Source: Paucilactobacillus oligofermentans DSM 15707 = LMG 22743 (GTDB taxonomy: Bacteria > Bacillota > Bacilli > Lactobacillales > Lactobacillaceae). From it: 64,000 nucleotides of DNA. The notes under the pieces were generated by a model, which saw only the letters and a program-made list of their open reading frames with translations, ran no database searches and was not told where the DNA came from. The position numbers were made by a program, and so were the translations under genes. The DNA lies in NCBI RefSeq assembly GCF_001434315.1, contig NZ_AZFE01000003.1, positions 1-64,000 of the forward strand, given 5' to 3'. Of the stretch, positions 13,948-22,416 are shown in pieces. Numbering within the stretch: the stretch's first letter is position 1; the number at the start of each line of letters is the position of its first letter.

Positions 13948-15774
13948 TTATTTTATTGCCAAAGTATCGTCTAAAAAAATACAAATATCACTAAAATCTA
14001 ATTCACCACGGAAACGAGAAATTTCAATTCCATTTTTAAAAATAATTACTACTGGTGTTCCTAAAACTGAAAGTGATTCAGTTAAAAATTGATTTTCGTC
14101 TACATTAATATAGTATGAATCAAAATGCTTTGAGAATTTTGTTTGTATTGCTCGTGTTAGTAAAGGGTGTAACATTTTACAATGTACACATCGCTCAGCA
14201 CCAAATAAGACTAGCTTAAATTGTGAACTATTATTATTTAAAATACTTGTTTTAAACTGTAGTTCACCAATTTCAATAAATGTTTTACGGTCAATATCAA
14301 ATAAATGGAGATTATTTTTTTTGCTAGTTAATGATTTAGTTTCATCATCGGTAGCTACGCATAAAGCAACGTCTTTGTAATAAGGTAAGGTGCCGGCGAC
14401 CTTAATAACTTTTTTTGCTCCTTTTTTACCGGCACCAGGTAAGCGAAAGGTTGAGTTGTCAATAGGCTTTATTTCTACTTCAACAGGTTTAGGTTCTTGA
14501 GGAATATATTTGTATTGATATCGAAAAGCTCTATAAATCATATTACCTTTTTTATCTGATTCATTATGGTTGAAATATGGTGAAATCCATTCCCATACTA
14601 TTTCATAGTCAGTAGTTACTTCAAAAACATGACCATCTGATCCCTCGTTAATTAATGTATTTCCATTTGGTAACCGTTGTACATTTGACACATATGGGCT
14701 GTAAAATTTATTACTGTCAACAGGCATGCTAAAACCTAATTCTTTGGGTGTAACAGACCATACTAACTTCATAGTTACAGGATTAATTTCTAAAATGCGA
14801 CTGTAGTCTCGTAATACATTTTTGACTCCATCTTTGCTTCCAGGATTAGGGGTACCATAACCGGCCCAACCGCCATTATCGAATAAAAGTAGATTTCCAG
14901 CTCCAGGTAGTCCTTGTGGAATCATATGGAGACTGTGTTGCCCGATGATTTGTCCAAGGTCTGAGGCGATTGGATCATTAATGTAGTCTGGTCCTAACCG
15001 CCAAACGATAGCACCAGATTCATGGTCAATAATGAATAAGATATTTGATTCACGGCTATCCATGATTATATTGTTAGGCTTAAATCTTTGATCACCAGAG
15101 TCATACCAATGATTAGGGCCGAGATAACTTGCACAATTAGTATGCATAAAATCACCGACACCACCATCTGAATCTCGCATATTTGGATTGCTAGATAGTG
15201 CATCTTTTGCGGTTGCGTTAAAGCCAAATTCTTTAAAATGTTCTGCAGCGCTCCATTGCCACAAAATATTTCCATTCCAATCGATTTCATAAATAACATC
15301 ATCTAATAATTTTTTATCTGAAATTATAGGATTGTATATGGTTTGGTGCCCTAAAATTAATGTTTTACCTGAATTTATTTTAGGATTTTCATTTTCTGAA
15401 TAATATACGCTTTGTCCTTCTCGTTGAAAATCGTGATGTTGGCGAGCCATCCAACGATGATCGTGACCAGGATCGTCAATTTTTTCAAAATGATCAAATT
15501 CCCATTCTAAGTTACCATCATAATCTATTTGCGCTAAATTAACGCTATCCTGCATTCCATTTTCTGGATACCGCATTCCAGAATTCCCAATAACATGTCC
15601 ACCTGGTAACAATTTTGGTGGGAATCCTTGGAAATTCCAACGACGAATCTCATTTCCGTTCATATCGAATAATAAAATACCATCGTTAATAGTTGGTACT
15701 AAGGTATAGCCGCTCCAGGCTTTTTTTGGATTGTATCGTACAGTGCCAGTTGGAAATACTAAAGGTTCTCCCAT
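13948..15774 (-). CDS. Arylsulfotransferase-like propeller fused to a C-terminal thioredoxin domain
   Basis: A 608-residue protein without signal peptide, so probably cytoplasmic. Residues ~8-430 follow the arylsulfotransferase (ASST) family: repeated propeller blades such as GILLFDMNGNEIRRW, QIDYDGNLEWEF, VIYEIDWNGNILWQW and ILEINPVTMKLVWSV; His-rich loops GHDHRWMARQHHDF and GQHSLHMIPQG; and RLPNGNTLINEG. Residues ~500-608 form a thioredoxin fold with a CVHC redox motif (529-532) and the cis-proline GTPVV. Classical ASSTs are periplasmic and move sulfuryl groups between phenols; the cytosolic form with an attached redox domain is odd. The SD is AAAGGAG. The antiporter gene at 15816 lies upstream on the same strand, 41 bases away, so the two form one operon facing the comA-like operon. 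The substrate is unknown. Confidence 0.8.
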   Translation of the reverse strand: MGEPLVFPTGTVRYNPKKAWSGYTLVPTINDGILLFDMNGNEIRRWNFQGFPPKLLPGGHVIGNSGMRYPENGMQDSVNLAQIDYDGNLEWEFDHFEKIDDPGHDHRWMARQHHDFQREGQSVYYSENENPKINSGKTLILGHQTIYNPIISDKKLLDDVIYEIDWNGNILWQWSAAEHFKEFGFNATAKDALSSNPNMRDSDGGVGDFMHTNCASYLGPNHWYDSGDQRFKPNNIIMDSRESNILFIIDHESGAIVWRLGPDYINDPIASDLGQIIGQHSLHMIPQGLPGAGNLLLFDNGGWAGYGTPNPGSKDGVKNVLRDYSRILEINPVTMKLVWSVTPKELGFSMPVDSNKFYSPYVSNVQRLPNGNTLINEGSDGHVFEVTTDYEIVWEWISPYFNHNESDKKGNMIYRAFRYQYKYIPQEPKPVEVEIKPIDNSTFRLPGAGKKGAKKVIKVAGTLPYYKDVALCVATDDETKSLTSKKNNLHLFDIDRKTFIEIGELQFKTSILNNNSSQFKLVLFGAERCVHCKMLHPLLTRAIQTKFSKHFDSYYINVDENQFLTESLSVLGTPVVIIFKNGIEISRFRGELDFSDICIFLDDTLAIK

Positions 15775-15815
15775 AAATTAAAACTCCTTTTAAATTTATT
15801 TGATAATGTAACATT

Positions 15816-17276
15816 TTAATTAGAAACTTTATCTTCAATCAAGTTTGATTTGGGATTAGTTTCAAAACTACGCCCCCAACCAAATATAATCCAACATAGA
15901 CATAATATTGTCATAATCCAACAATAGAGTGTACTGAAAAATATTGAGTTAGCGCTTGGGACGGATATTGAAGAAAACTCAGCATTAAGACTGCGAATTT
16001 GTCCAAGGATTCCCATTATAAAAATACTATTAATTGGTAAGATGCCAGTTATTGACATTGAAATTGCTACTAACATATAGGAACGTCTTTCTGGAGAAAT
16101 TTTAGAAGTGTGGCCAATACGATTTGCAAGGTCACCATAAAGTAATATTCCTGGTAACAAAGCACCGCACTGGAAAATACTAACCATTCCCATTCCAAGA
16201 CCTGTGACAATTTCGGCGCCGATGGGAGTTTGAATAAATTTTTTGCTAGTTAACCAATCAGAAAATAGTGTGATGACACCACTTTTTTGCATGATCTCGA
16301 TTGATCCGCTGAGAAAGATAGTTGAAGTTGATATTGTCAACATACTACTTATACCATCAGCAAAAATTCCGGTAACAGTAGCGGATTTAGCATTTAAAGT
16401 AATAATATCTGAAAAACTAAATAAGCCACTGAATATTCCTACGAAAAGGCCAACAAAGATACCAGTAGTTAATGAAGCAATAATGTCACGGGTTTTAATA
16501 CACATAATTGCGACAACAATCACGGGGATGAGCATCCACATTCCTGCTGGGTTAGCAAACTTATTTAAGATTGTTGATGACTGAGTGGTACTGTTTTTTG
16601 AAGCAAATAAAAATAAATAAATAATGGTCACAGCTGCTACGCAACAGACCCATTTAACTTGTTGTCGCAGCATTTTTACTAAGTCAGCTGATTTTCCGGT
16701 GATTGAGTGAGTTTCCATTTGTAAAACTGCAGTAGTTAATTGTGAATTGGGCGAAACTCCATCACCGAAGAATACACCTCCAATAATTGTGCCGACCATA
16801 ATAGCTGGATTAACACCCAACAATACACCAGGGACATAAAATACTGTTGTTGCAGCAAACAATGCGGCAAATGGTACACCTGATCCTAATGAGAAAATTG
16901 CAGTTCCGCAAAATGCTAAAACAGCAAAACTGCCACCATGTAAATTTAAAGTAAGACCTAGCCAAACAAAACCTTCGCCAGTTTTACCGACGATTAATAA
17001 TTTTGTGAAAATACCGATGATTAGAAAAACAAAAATTAGTTTAGCTATTCCAGGATTTGCTAGACCATTAATAGTAGTCTGCCAATACTGTTTTCGATTT
17101 TTACATAAAAAAGAGGTTAACATTAAGCCAAATAATGTTGGAACTGTAAAAGTACTAACAGAGTAAAAATTTAGTTCTAAAGTTATATAACCGATTGAAC
17201 AAATAAAGAAAATAATCGGTAAAAGTCCAACAAGTGGACCACCATAAAATTTAAGATGTCCTTTATTATTCGTTAT
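15816..17276 (-). CDS. NhaC-family Na+/H+ (or organic acid) antiporter
   Basis: A polytopic membrane protein of ~486 residues with the NhaC signatures GGPLVGLLPIIFFI, GVFFGDGVSPNSQLTTA and EIVTGLGMGMVSIFQCGALLPG. The NhaC family includes Na+/H+ antiporters and the malate/lactate exchanger MleN, so a 2-hydroxyacid cargo is possible beside the sulfolactate-type genes. The start is problematic. The only strong ribosome site (AAAGGAG) lies six bases before an ATA codon at 17276-17274, and homology begins right there (TNNKGHLKFYGG). The upstream in-frame GTG at 17309 lacks a good SD and would place the SD inside the gene. I give the ATA position; GTG 17309 (497 aa) is the alternative. Confidence 0.82.
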   Translation of the reverse strand: MTNNKGHLKFYGGPLVGLLPIIFFICSIGYITLELNFYSVSTFTVPTLFGLMLTSFLCKNRKQYWQTTINGLANPGIAKLIFVFLIIGIFTKLLIVGKTGEGFVWLGLTLNLHGGSFAVLAFCGTAIFSLGSGVPFAALFAATTVFYVPGVLLGVNPAIMVGTIIGGVFFGDGVSPNSQLTTAVLQMETHSITGKSADLVKMLRQQVKWVCCVAAVTIIYLFLFASKNSTTQSSTILNKFANPAGMWMLIPVIVVAIMCIKTRDIIASLTTGIFVGLFVGIFSGLFSFSDIITLNAKSATVTGIFADGISSMLTISTSTIFLSGSIEIMQKSGVITLFSDWLTSKKFIQTPIGAEIVTGLGMGMVSIFQCGALLPGILLYGDLANRIGHTSKISPERRSYMLVAISMSITGILPINSIFIMGILGQIRSLNAEFSSISVPSANSIFFSTLYCWIMTILCLCWIIFGWGRSFETNPKSNLIEDKVSN

Positions 17277-17316
17277 GATTAGCTCCTTTCTTGTGTTGGA
17301 TATAAACACTGAATCT

Positions 17317-17342
17317 CAGTTAATATGTATGTGGATTAACTG
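17317..17342. promoter_or_regulatory. Inverted repeat in the nhaC/comA divergent region
   Basis: Perfect arms CAGTTAAT (17317-17324) and ATTAACTG (17335-17342) with a 10-bp spacer. The 26-bp site is close to the antiporter start and is a good operator candidate for co-control of the two divergent operons. The rest of the ~280-bp gap is AT-rich without a clear promoter. Confidence 0.5.
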
Positions 17343-17586
17343 ATTAATTAGAGACTAATGAAATTATGTGAATTTTTTTTATAAAAAATTGGATTTAATT
17401 TTGATGAATCGATGCAAAAAATAAGTTTAGCTGAAGTTTATCATTATTAAATATAGATGGAATTTGGTTTTAAAAAAATGTCATTAAAATTACATTTTAA
17501 TCATACATTTATCATAGTTAATTAAACGATTATTCATTTACCACCGATATGATTAGAAAAATTAAAAATTAATCGGAGGAATTAAA

Positions 17587-18354
17587 ATGCAAGCATTTGA
17601 CTTTCTAACCCAAAATAAGAATCATGAAATGGCACCTGAAGGAAAAACAATGATGCTGGATAAGGGACTGGGATTAAACGCAGTTGATGATTTACTAGAA
17701 ACAGCTGGTGATTATATCAGTTTTGCCAAGCTTGGCTGGGGAACATCAGCAACAATGGATACCGAGTTAATTACTTTAAAAAATGAAAAATATCAAAATC
17801 ATGATATTATTACGTATCCTGGTGGCACATTGTTGGAAGTTGCGGTTATGAAGAACATGTATAAACAATATTTACAAGAAGCTAAACAATTGGGCTTTAA
17901 TGGAATCGAAGTCAGCGATGGATCAACGACTATTGGTGTAGCCGTTCGGGAGCAGTTGATTGTACAAGCTCGTGAGGCTGGCTTTTTTGTTATTTCGGAG
18001 GTTGGTAAGAAAAATTTAAATTTAGATCACGAGATGACAATTGATGAACGGTTATCGTTAATTAGTCGTGATCTAGACAGTGGTGCACAGTTCATCATAA
18101 TTGAAGCACGTGAAGCTGGAAAAGATATTGGTATTTATAATCAAGCCGGTGGAATCATGAATGATGAGCTAGATGCACTTGCTGCCAATGGAATTGGGCA
18201 TTTGATTTTTGAAGCACCACTTAAAAATCAACAAGTTAGTTTAATTTTAAAGTATGGATCACAGGTTAATTTAGGCAATATTGCCACAGATGAAGTCACT
18301 TCGTTAGAAACATTACGGGTAGGACTTCGTGGTGATACTGTTGGACAAGTATAA
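17587..18354 (+). CDS. comA: Phosphosulfolactate synthase-like protein (ComA family)
   Basis: A 255-residue TIM-barrel enzyme. Family motifs appear in order: MLDKGLGLNAVDDLLETAGD, FAKLGWGTSATM, YPGGTLLEVA, GFNGIEVSDGS, FFVISEVGKKN and FIIIEAREAG. Characterised members add sulfite to phosphoenolpyruvate to give (R)-phosphosulfolactate, the first step of coenzyme M synthesis in methanogens and of sulfolactate synthesis in Bacillus spores. It is the first gene of an operon with a phosphatase and a 2-hydroxyacid dehydrogenase, which would supply the next two conversions. The SD is CGGAGGAATTAAA. Such an operon is unexpected in a lactic acid bacterium; the true nucleophile could differ from sulfite. 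Confidence 0.85.
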   Translation: MQAFDFLTQNKNHEMAPEGKTMMLDKGLGLNAVDDLLETAGDYISFAKLGWGTSATMDTELITLKNEKYQNHDIITYPGGTLLEVAVMKNMYKQYLQEAKQLGFNGIEVSDGSTTIGVAVREQLIVQAREAGFFVISEVGKKNLNLDHEMTIDERLSLISRDLDSGAQFIIIEAREAGKDIGIYNQAGGIMNDELDALAANGIGHLIFEAPLKNQQVSLILKYGSQVNLGNIATDEVTSLETLRVGLRGDTVGQV

Positions 18355-18365
18355 AAGGAGCGTCC

Positions 18366-19013
18366 ATGAAACACATATTTATCGTTCGCCATGGTAAAAC
18401 GGAATGGAATATAGACAAACGCTTACAAGGTTCCCATGCTGATAGTCCATTATTAACTGATAGAAGAATAGATTATCAACATTTAGCAAAATATCTCGAT
18501 CAATATCAATTTTCGGCTGTTTATTCAAGCCCGTTAAACAGAGCAAAAGAAACGGCAGAGGTGGTTTTAAGTAAAATGGAATATCCTGTTTCGTCGATTC
18601 AAAATGATTCTAGGTTAACCGAGATTAGTTTTGGTCAGTGGGAAGGTCGAAGGCGTAGTCAATTAATTAGAGATTATCCAGCTCTGTTCGATAAGTTATC
18701 CAACCGAATTGATGACCCGGCATTAGAAACTTTAAAAATTGAAAATTTTCAAGAAGCTGGGCAACGTTTTGCTAATACAGTCAAACAACTGATTGCCATA
18801 GCTCCGGAGGACAGTAATATTTTAATTTTTTCACATGGAGGTATCAGCCAATTGGGAATTCAGACATTAACTAATAATCAACAAATAATGGGATTGAAAA
18901 ATTTATCAACTTCAATTATTGGACAAAAAGGTAACCGTTTTTACTTGGATTCTTATAATCAAACTGGATATCTTCAAGTTGTTGATTTAGATGAAGGGAA
19001 TGTTTCGATATAA
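18366..19013 (+). CDS. Histidine phosphatase family protein (likely phosphosulfolactate phosphatase analogue)
   Basis: A 215-residue cytoplasmic enzyme of the phosphoglycerate-mutase-like branch 1. It has the catalytic RHG motif (VRHGKTEWN, His9), SSPLNRAKETAEVV, EISFGQWEGR (acid residue) and the second His in FSHGGI. It starts 11 bases after the comA-like stop with SD AAAGGAG. Canonical ComB is a different, Mg-dependent fold; this phosphatase could replace it by removing the phosphate of phosphosulfolactate. That assignment rests on position only. A general sugar-phosphate or nucleotide phosphatase is the alternative. Confidence 0.85.
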   Translation: MKHIFIVRHGKTEWNIDKRLQGSHADSPLLTDRRIDYQHLAKYLDQYQFSAVYSSPLNRAKETAEVVLSKMEYPVSSIQNDSRLTEISFGQWEGRRRSQLIRDYPALFDKLSNRIDDPALETLKIENFQEAGQRFANTVKQLIAIAPEDSNILIFSHGGISQLGIQTLTNNQQIMGLKNLSTSIIGQKGNRFYLDSYNQTGYLQVVDLDEGNVSI

Positions 19014-19053
19014 GTTATTTCGTGTGGATTGTTTAAAGCTAGGAGTGATAAAA

Positions 19054-20004
19054 ATGACCGATAAAATACTGATACCATCCATGGCAGACAAATTAACTAA
19101 TCATTTTTTGTCGAGACAAGGGTACGATGTGATTACTGTGGATAATCCAGGAGCACCAGAAATATTAAGTTTAGCTCCTGATATAGATGCAATTATGATG
19201 ATTAGTAAAAAAATACTAAATGATATTTATCAAGAGCTTCCTCGGTTAAAAATTTTGGCTCGTCGTGGAGTTGGCTACGACAATATAGATGCACATTATG
19301 CAGCTCAGCAGGGAGTATGGGTGACAAATACACCAGGAGCCAATGCTCATAGCGTTGCCGAAATGGCATTGATGAATATCTTAATGTTGGCTAGGCGATA
19401 TCGTGAAGTAGATAAATTAACTAGAATTGATGATTGGTCGGGTGCCTATCAATTATTAGGGCATGATTTGACTGAAACAACTGTTGGAATTGTTGGGTTT
19501 GGCAATGTTGGACGTGAGTTATCAAAATTATTATCTATTTTGGGAGTTCGAGTTTTGATTTATGATCGTAATCCCAGACAAACAAAATATGGGACTTTCG
19601 TTGAATGGGATGAATTATTTCAAGAAGCTGACTTTGTGAGTTTACATTTAGCAGCAAATAAATATACTAAACATATCGTTGGAAATCATGAGTTTGCAAT
19701 GATGAAATCAGATGCTTCATTAATTAATTTGTCTAGAGGGAGTATTGTTAATGAGGCTGAATTAATTCAAGCTTTGCAAGCACATGTAATTGGTGGTGCA
19801 GCCCTAGATGTGTTTGAAATAGAACCGTTGATGGCTAAAAGTACACTTTTGCAATTGCAAAATGTAATTATTACTCCACATATTGGAGCTAATACTATTG
19901 AGGCAAATCGGAAAATGGCAATGACCGCTGCACAAATGATTGATTCAGTTTTGTCTGGGCAGGTGCCAAAGTATGCAGTAAATCACCCCATTTTAGTTAA
20001 TTAA
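19054..20004 (+). CDS. D-isomer 2-hydroxyacid dehydrogenase (possible sulfolactate/hydroxyacid oxidoreductase)
   Basis: A 316-residue NAD-dependent enzyme of the SerA/D-LDH family: substrate domain LARRGVGYDNID, Rossmann loop VGIVGFGNVGRELS, catalytic Arg in NLSRGSIVNEAEL, Glu in FEIEPL and His in TPHIGANT. ATG 19054 follows AGGAGTG by six bases. An in-frame ATG at 18991 would overlap the phosphatase and lacks SD support, so it is rejected. It is the third gene of the comA-like operon. It would interconvert sulfolactate and sulfopyruvate or a related pair, replacing ComC, which belongs to the Ldh_2 family. Substrate identity is inference. Confidence 0.87.
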   Translation: MTDKILIPSMADKLTNHFLSRQGYDVITVDNPGAPEILSLAPDIDAIMMISKKILNDIYQELPRLKILARRGVGYDNIDAHYAAQQGVWVTNTPGANAHSVAEMALMNILMLARRYREVDKLTRIDDWSGAYQLLGHDLTETTVGIVGFGNVGRELSKLLSILGVRVLIYDRNPRQTKYGTFVEWDELFQEADFVSLHLAANKYTKHIVGNHEFAMMKSDASLINLSRGSIVNEAELIQALQAHVIGGAALDVFEIEPLMAKSTLLQLQNVIITPHIGANTIEANRKMAMTAAQMIDSVLSGQVPKYAVNHPILVN

Positions 20005-20022
20005 GAATAAAATGATTTAATT

Positions 20023-20148
20023 ATGAATATCAAAAAATACAAAAATGGCTTAGTGGGCGTGGGTTTACGTATTTCATTTGATTATTTTCCTAATATTATC
20101 GTCGGATCCATTATTTTAATGGTTAAAAACCATGGAATTTATTTATAG
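20023..20148 (+). CDS. Possible 41-residue orphan peptide
   Basis: A short frame, ATG 20023 to TAG 20148, beginning MNIKKYKNGLVGVGLRIS and ending in a hydrophobic stretch. It has no clear SD and no recognised homology; it may be a remnant. The rest of the 383-bp gap (20005-20387) shows only the terminator at its right end. Confidence 0.2.
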   Translation: MNIKKYKNGLVGVGLRISFDYFPNIIVGSIILMVKNHGIYL

Positions 20149-20361
20149 GATGTTTTAAACTTATAGTTGTGAAAAATTTTCTTGTTATAATAAAAATTCA
20201 ATTGTTAATCGATATATAATAGCTTATTACATACAAATTGACTGTCATTAATGTGTATAACACTTAGATGATGGTTTTTGCTTGCTAACATTCTCTAAAG
20301 TTAAACTAGATTTTGTAAGCTAAGAAACAAAGTGTGCGTCTGACCTATTTGATTGCAAATT

Positions 20362-20396
20362 AATAGGCATTCCCAATTAGGGGATGCCTATTTTTT
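20362..20396 (+). terminator. Terminator-like hairpin, rightward
   Basis: Arms AATAGGCAT.CCC and GGG.ATGCCTATT around AATTA, followed by T6 on the + strand. It overlaps the 3' end of the leftward XRE gene. No obvious + strand gene immediately precedes it, so it may serve both strands poorly or end a small transcript. Confidence 0.6.
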
Positions 20397-20669
20397 GTTA
20401 TTGTATTCAATTAATGCACTTTTAAAGGCTTTAGAAGATGCAGAGTTAATTACTTTATGTTTGTTTAAATCGATATTGAAGAAATCTGATAATACCCAAA
20501 GTATGTTGAAGGGAATAGATTGAGCATCATTTTCATATCGAAATAACATACTAGTTGAAATATCAATACCATAGGTATCTTTGATTTGGTTGGATAATGC
20601 TTTAAGTGACAGTCCTGATGATAAACGGTGTTGTTTTAAATCTGACTGAAATGTGTTTTGGCAGTTCAT
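20388..20669 (-). CDS. Small XRE-family DNA-binding protein
   Basis: A 93-residue protein with a helix-turn-helix over residues ~8-60 (DLKQHRLSSGLSLKALSNQIKDTY, STSMLFRYEND, FNILWVLSDFF). ATG 20669 follows an AAGGGG-type ribosome site by five bases; the longer frame reading back to 20729 has no SD. It is divergent from another small HTH gene, an arrangement like a phage CI/Cro switch, but no phage structural genes are nearby. Confidence 0.7.
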   Translation of the reverse strand: MNCQNTFQSDLKQHRLSSGLSLKALSNQIKDTYGIDISTSMLFRYENDAQSIPFNILWVLSDFFNIDLNKHKVINSASSKAFKSALIEYNNKK

Positions 20670-20782
20670 TAATAACCCCTTATTTAGATAATTAATTAGT
20701 AAAAACATGCTAAAAACAGCAAGTTCCATCTAAATATAGCAGATTATAATTGCTTTTGATACTAAGATGTCGTATATTCCAA

Positions 20783-20798
20783 TATAGGAATGGATATA
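20783..20798. promoter_or_regulatory. Inverted repeat between divergent XRE genes
   Basis: ATTCC and GGAAT arms around AATATA near 20775-20792 (approximate position) in the 90-bp gap between the two small HTH genes. A plausible operator, weak because the arms are short. Confidence 0.35.
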
Positions 20799-20818
20799 AA
20801 GAAGGGTAGGTTTAAGTT

Positions 20819-21019
20819 ATGGTAAATATGCTTTTGTTAGGTTATTTAAAAGTGAACAAAATAAGACAAATTGATGTTGCAAAGGCTATTGGCAAAAATA
20901 TTAGTACAACTAATAGAAAGCTAAATGGGAGAAGTGAATTTACAGTATCAGAAATTAAATTAATTAATCAACAATTAGGTATTCCATATGAGGTTTTATT
21001 GGATTATAATCCTAATTAG
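20819..21019 (+). CDS. Small Cro-like HTH protein
   Basis: A 66-residue protein consisting only of a lambda-repressor-like helix-turn-helix (YLKVNKIRQIDVAKAIGKN, STTNRKLNGRSEFTVSEI, IPYEVLL). An SD-like AAGGGTAGG lies about ten bases upstream. The partner is the divergent XRE gene at 20388. Confidence 0.65.
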   Translation: MVNMLLLGYLKVNKIRQIDVAKAIGKNISTTNRKLNGRSEFTVSEIKLINQQLGIPYEVLLDYNPN

Positions 21020-21263
21020 GAATGTTTACCCAGTGAATAACTATTGGATACTATATATTGTAAAAAATAGTGGATAAAGTAAATTATGTATTAATTATGT
21101 TGGAAAGTTAGTTATTGTAATAGTAAAAAAGTAAGTAATTATGACATTATTAATAGTGATTGTGTGCTGTCATGCACGTTACAACCAATAAAAGTGATCA
21201 AAAATATTTTGTTGGGGGTCTTTTAAGGTTTTTGGTATTTTCAATAATTCGGGGGAAAGTTTA
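21020..21263. other. Intergenic leader of the sugar transferase gene
   Basis: About 240 AT-rich bases. A GGGGGAAAG ribosome site lies just before ATG 21264 and a run GTTGGGGGTC at ~21210. No clear promoter consensus. Confidence 0.4.
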
Positions 21264-21926
21264 ATGTATATTCATTTTTTTAAAAGGTTTTTTGACGTGA
21301 TTTTTTCACTAGTTTCGTTGATAATATTATGTATACCTTTTATAATTATTGCTAGTTTAATTAAGTTAGAGTCAAAGGGACCAGTAATGTTTAAACAAAA
21401 TCGGATTGGTATTAATGGTAATACTTTTAAAATATATAAATTTAGAAGTATGTACATGACAGCGCCACATGATGCAGCGACAAATAGTTTAGAACATGCT
21501 GACGAGATGATTACTATAATTGGTAGAATTTTACGTAAATCAAGTATTGATGAATTACCACAATTCATTAATGTTCTTAAGGGCGAAATGAGTATTATTG
21601 GACCACGACCAGTGATTTGTACTGAAAACGAATTGATTACATTGCGGCATAACAATGGGGCTGAAACGGTATTACCTGGGTTAACTGGATTAGCTCAAGT
21701 TCATGGAAGAGATCATGTACCTAATTTACAAAAAGCTCAGTATGATGGTATTTATGCAGCATCAGTTTCGTTTATGACAGATTTTAAGTTAGTTATTAGG
21801 ACTATATGGTATGTATTTTTACATATAGGAATACATGAAGGCAAGCACAAAAATAAATCTGTTGTGGTGAATAGTGAATTAGAAGATGCTAATTTAGTTG
21901 ACATGAAGAAATCAAAAGTGAATTGA
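21264..21926 (+). CDS. Bacterial sugar transferase (undecaprenyl-phosphate glycosyl-1-phosphate transferase)
   Basis: A 220-residue membrane-anchored enzyme that starts polysaccharide repeat units by moving a sugar-1-phosphate to undecaprenyl phosphate. The N-terminal reentrant hydrophobic helix is DVIFSLVSLIILCIPFIIIAS. Core motifs are GPVMFKQNRIG, FKIYKFRSMY, LRKSSIDELPQFINVL, MSIIGPRPV and LPGLTGLAQV. All family signatures are present, so it should be active. It stands alone, without glycosyltransferases, polymerase or flippase nearby, so its repeat-unit genes must lie elsewhere or it is a leftover of a lost EPS cluster. Confidence 0.88.
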   Translation: MYIHFFKRFFDVIFSLVSLIILCIPFIIIASLIKLESKGPVMFKQNRIGINGNTFKIYKFRSMYMTAPHDAATNSLEHADEMITIIGRILRKSSIDELPQFINVLKGEMSIIGPRPVICTENELITLRHNNGAETVLPGLTGLAQVHGRDHVPNLQKAQYDGIYAASVSFMTDFKLVIRTIWYVFLHIGIHEGKHKNKSVVVNSELEDANLVDMKKSKVN

Positions 21927-21959
21927 TAATTTAAATAATTAAAAATGCACACTTTTTAA

Positions 21960-22190
21960 GTGTACTATCATGTCTTGTTTTATAATATTATTTGTATTTT
22001 ATGTCGATTATTACATCAATTTTATTTTTATGGTACGCAACTTTTGGTATGGATACTATATTTTGTTTTAAAAGTTGCATTTCTAAATTGGTTTAAGCAC
22101 GCTAGCTTTAAATGGATATTACTAGTTACGTTAATTATTGCTACTTTCATTGAGATTTTGTGGGCTTATTTGGGTCGTCATGTAGCATAA
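21960..22190 (+). CDS. Doubtful small membrane protein frame, possibly a gene remnant
   Basis: 76 codons from a GTG without SD. The second half (QLLVWILYFVLKVAFLNWF, KWILLVTLIIATFIEILWAYLG) looks like two membrane segments ending in a cytoplasmic GRH motif. A further hydrophobic stretch in another frame (22246-22335, MLMGEAILAFGLLGVLWKNG) follows. Together they may be fragments of one decayed membrane-protein gene. Low confidence. Confidence 0.3.
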   Translation: MYYHVLFYNIICILCRLLHQFYFYGTQLLVWILYFVLKVAFLNWFKHASFKWILLVTLIIATFIEILWAYLGRHVA

Positions 22191-22416
22191 AATAATTTTT
22201 GACAGTGCACTCAGCTAGAAATATTTGACAGTTAATGTGCCATTTATGTTAATGGGTGAAGCTATATTAGCGTTTGGATTATTAGGTGTACTATGGAAAA
22301 ATGGTATTGGTTATCTGAGTAGGAAAGTTTACTGACAGCTTTTCTTTTTGTAACGTGGCATTTATCGTCATATGGGTACAATTTATTACAATGATTAGTT
22401 TTATTGAATAAAATAT

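Noticed and set aside
18991-19053. Longer N-terminus for the 2-hydroxyacid dehydrogenase
   Set aside because: It would overlap the phosphatase gene, has no SD, and family homology begins at the ATG 19054 that follows AGGAG.
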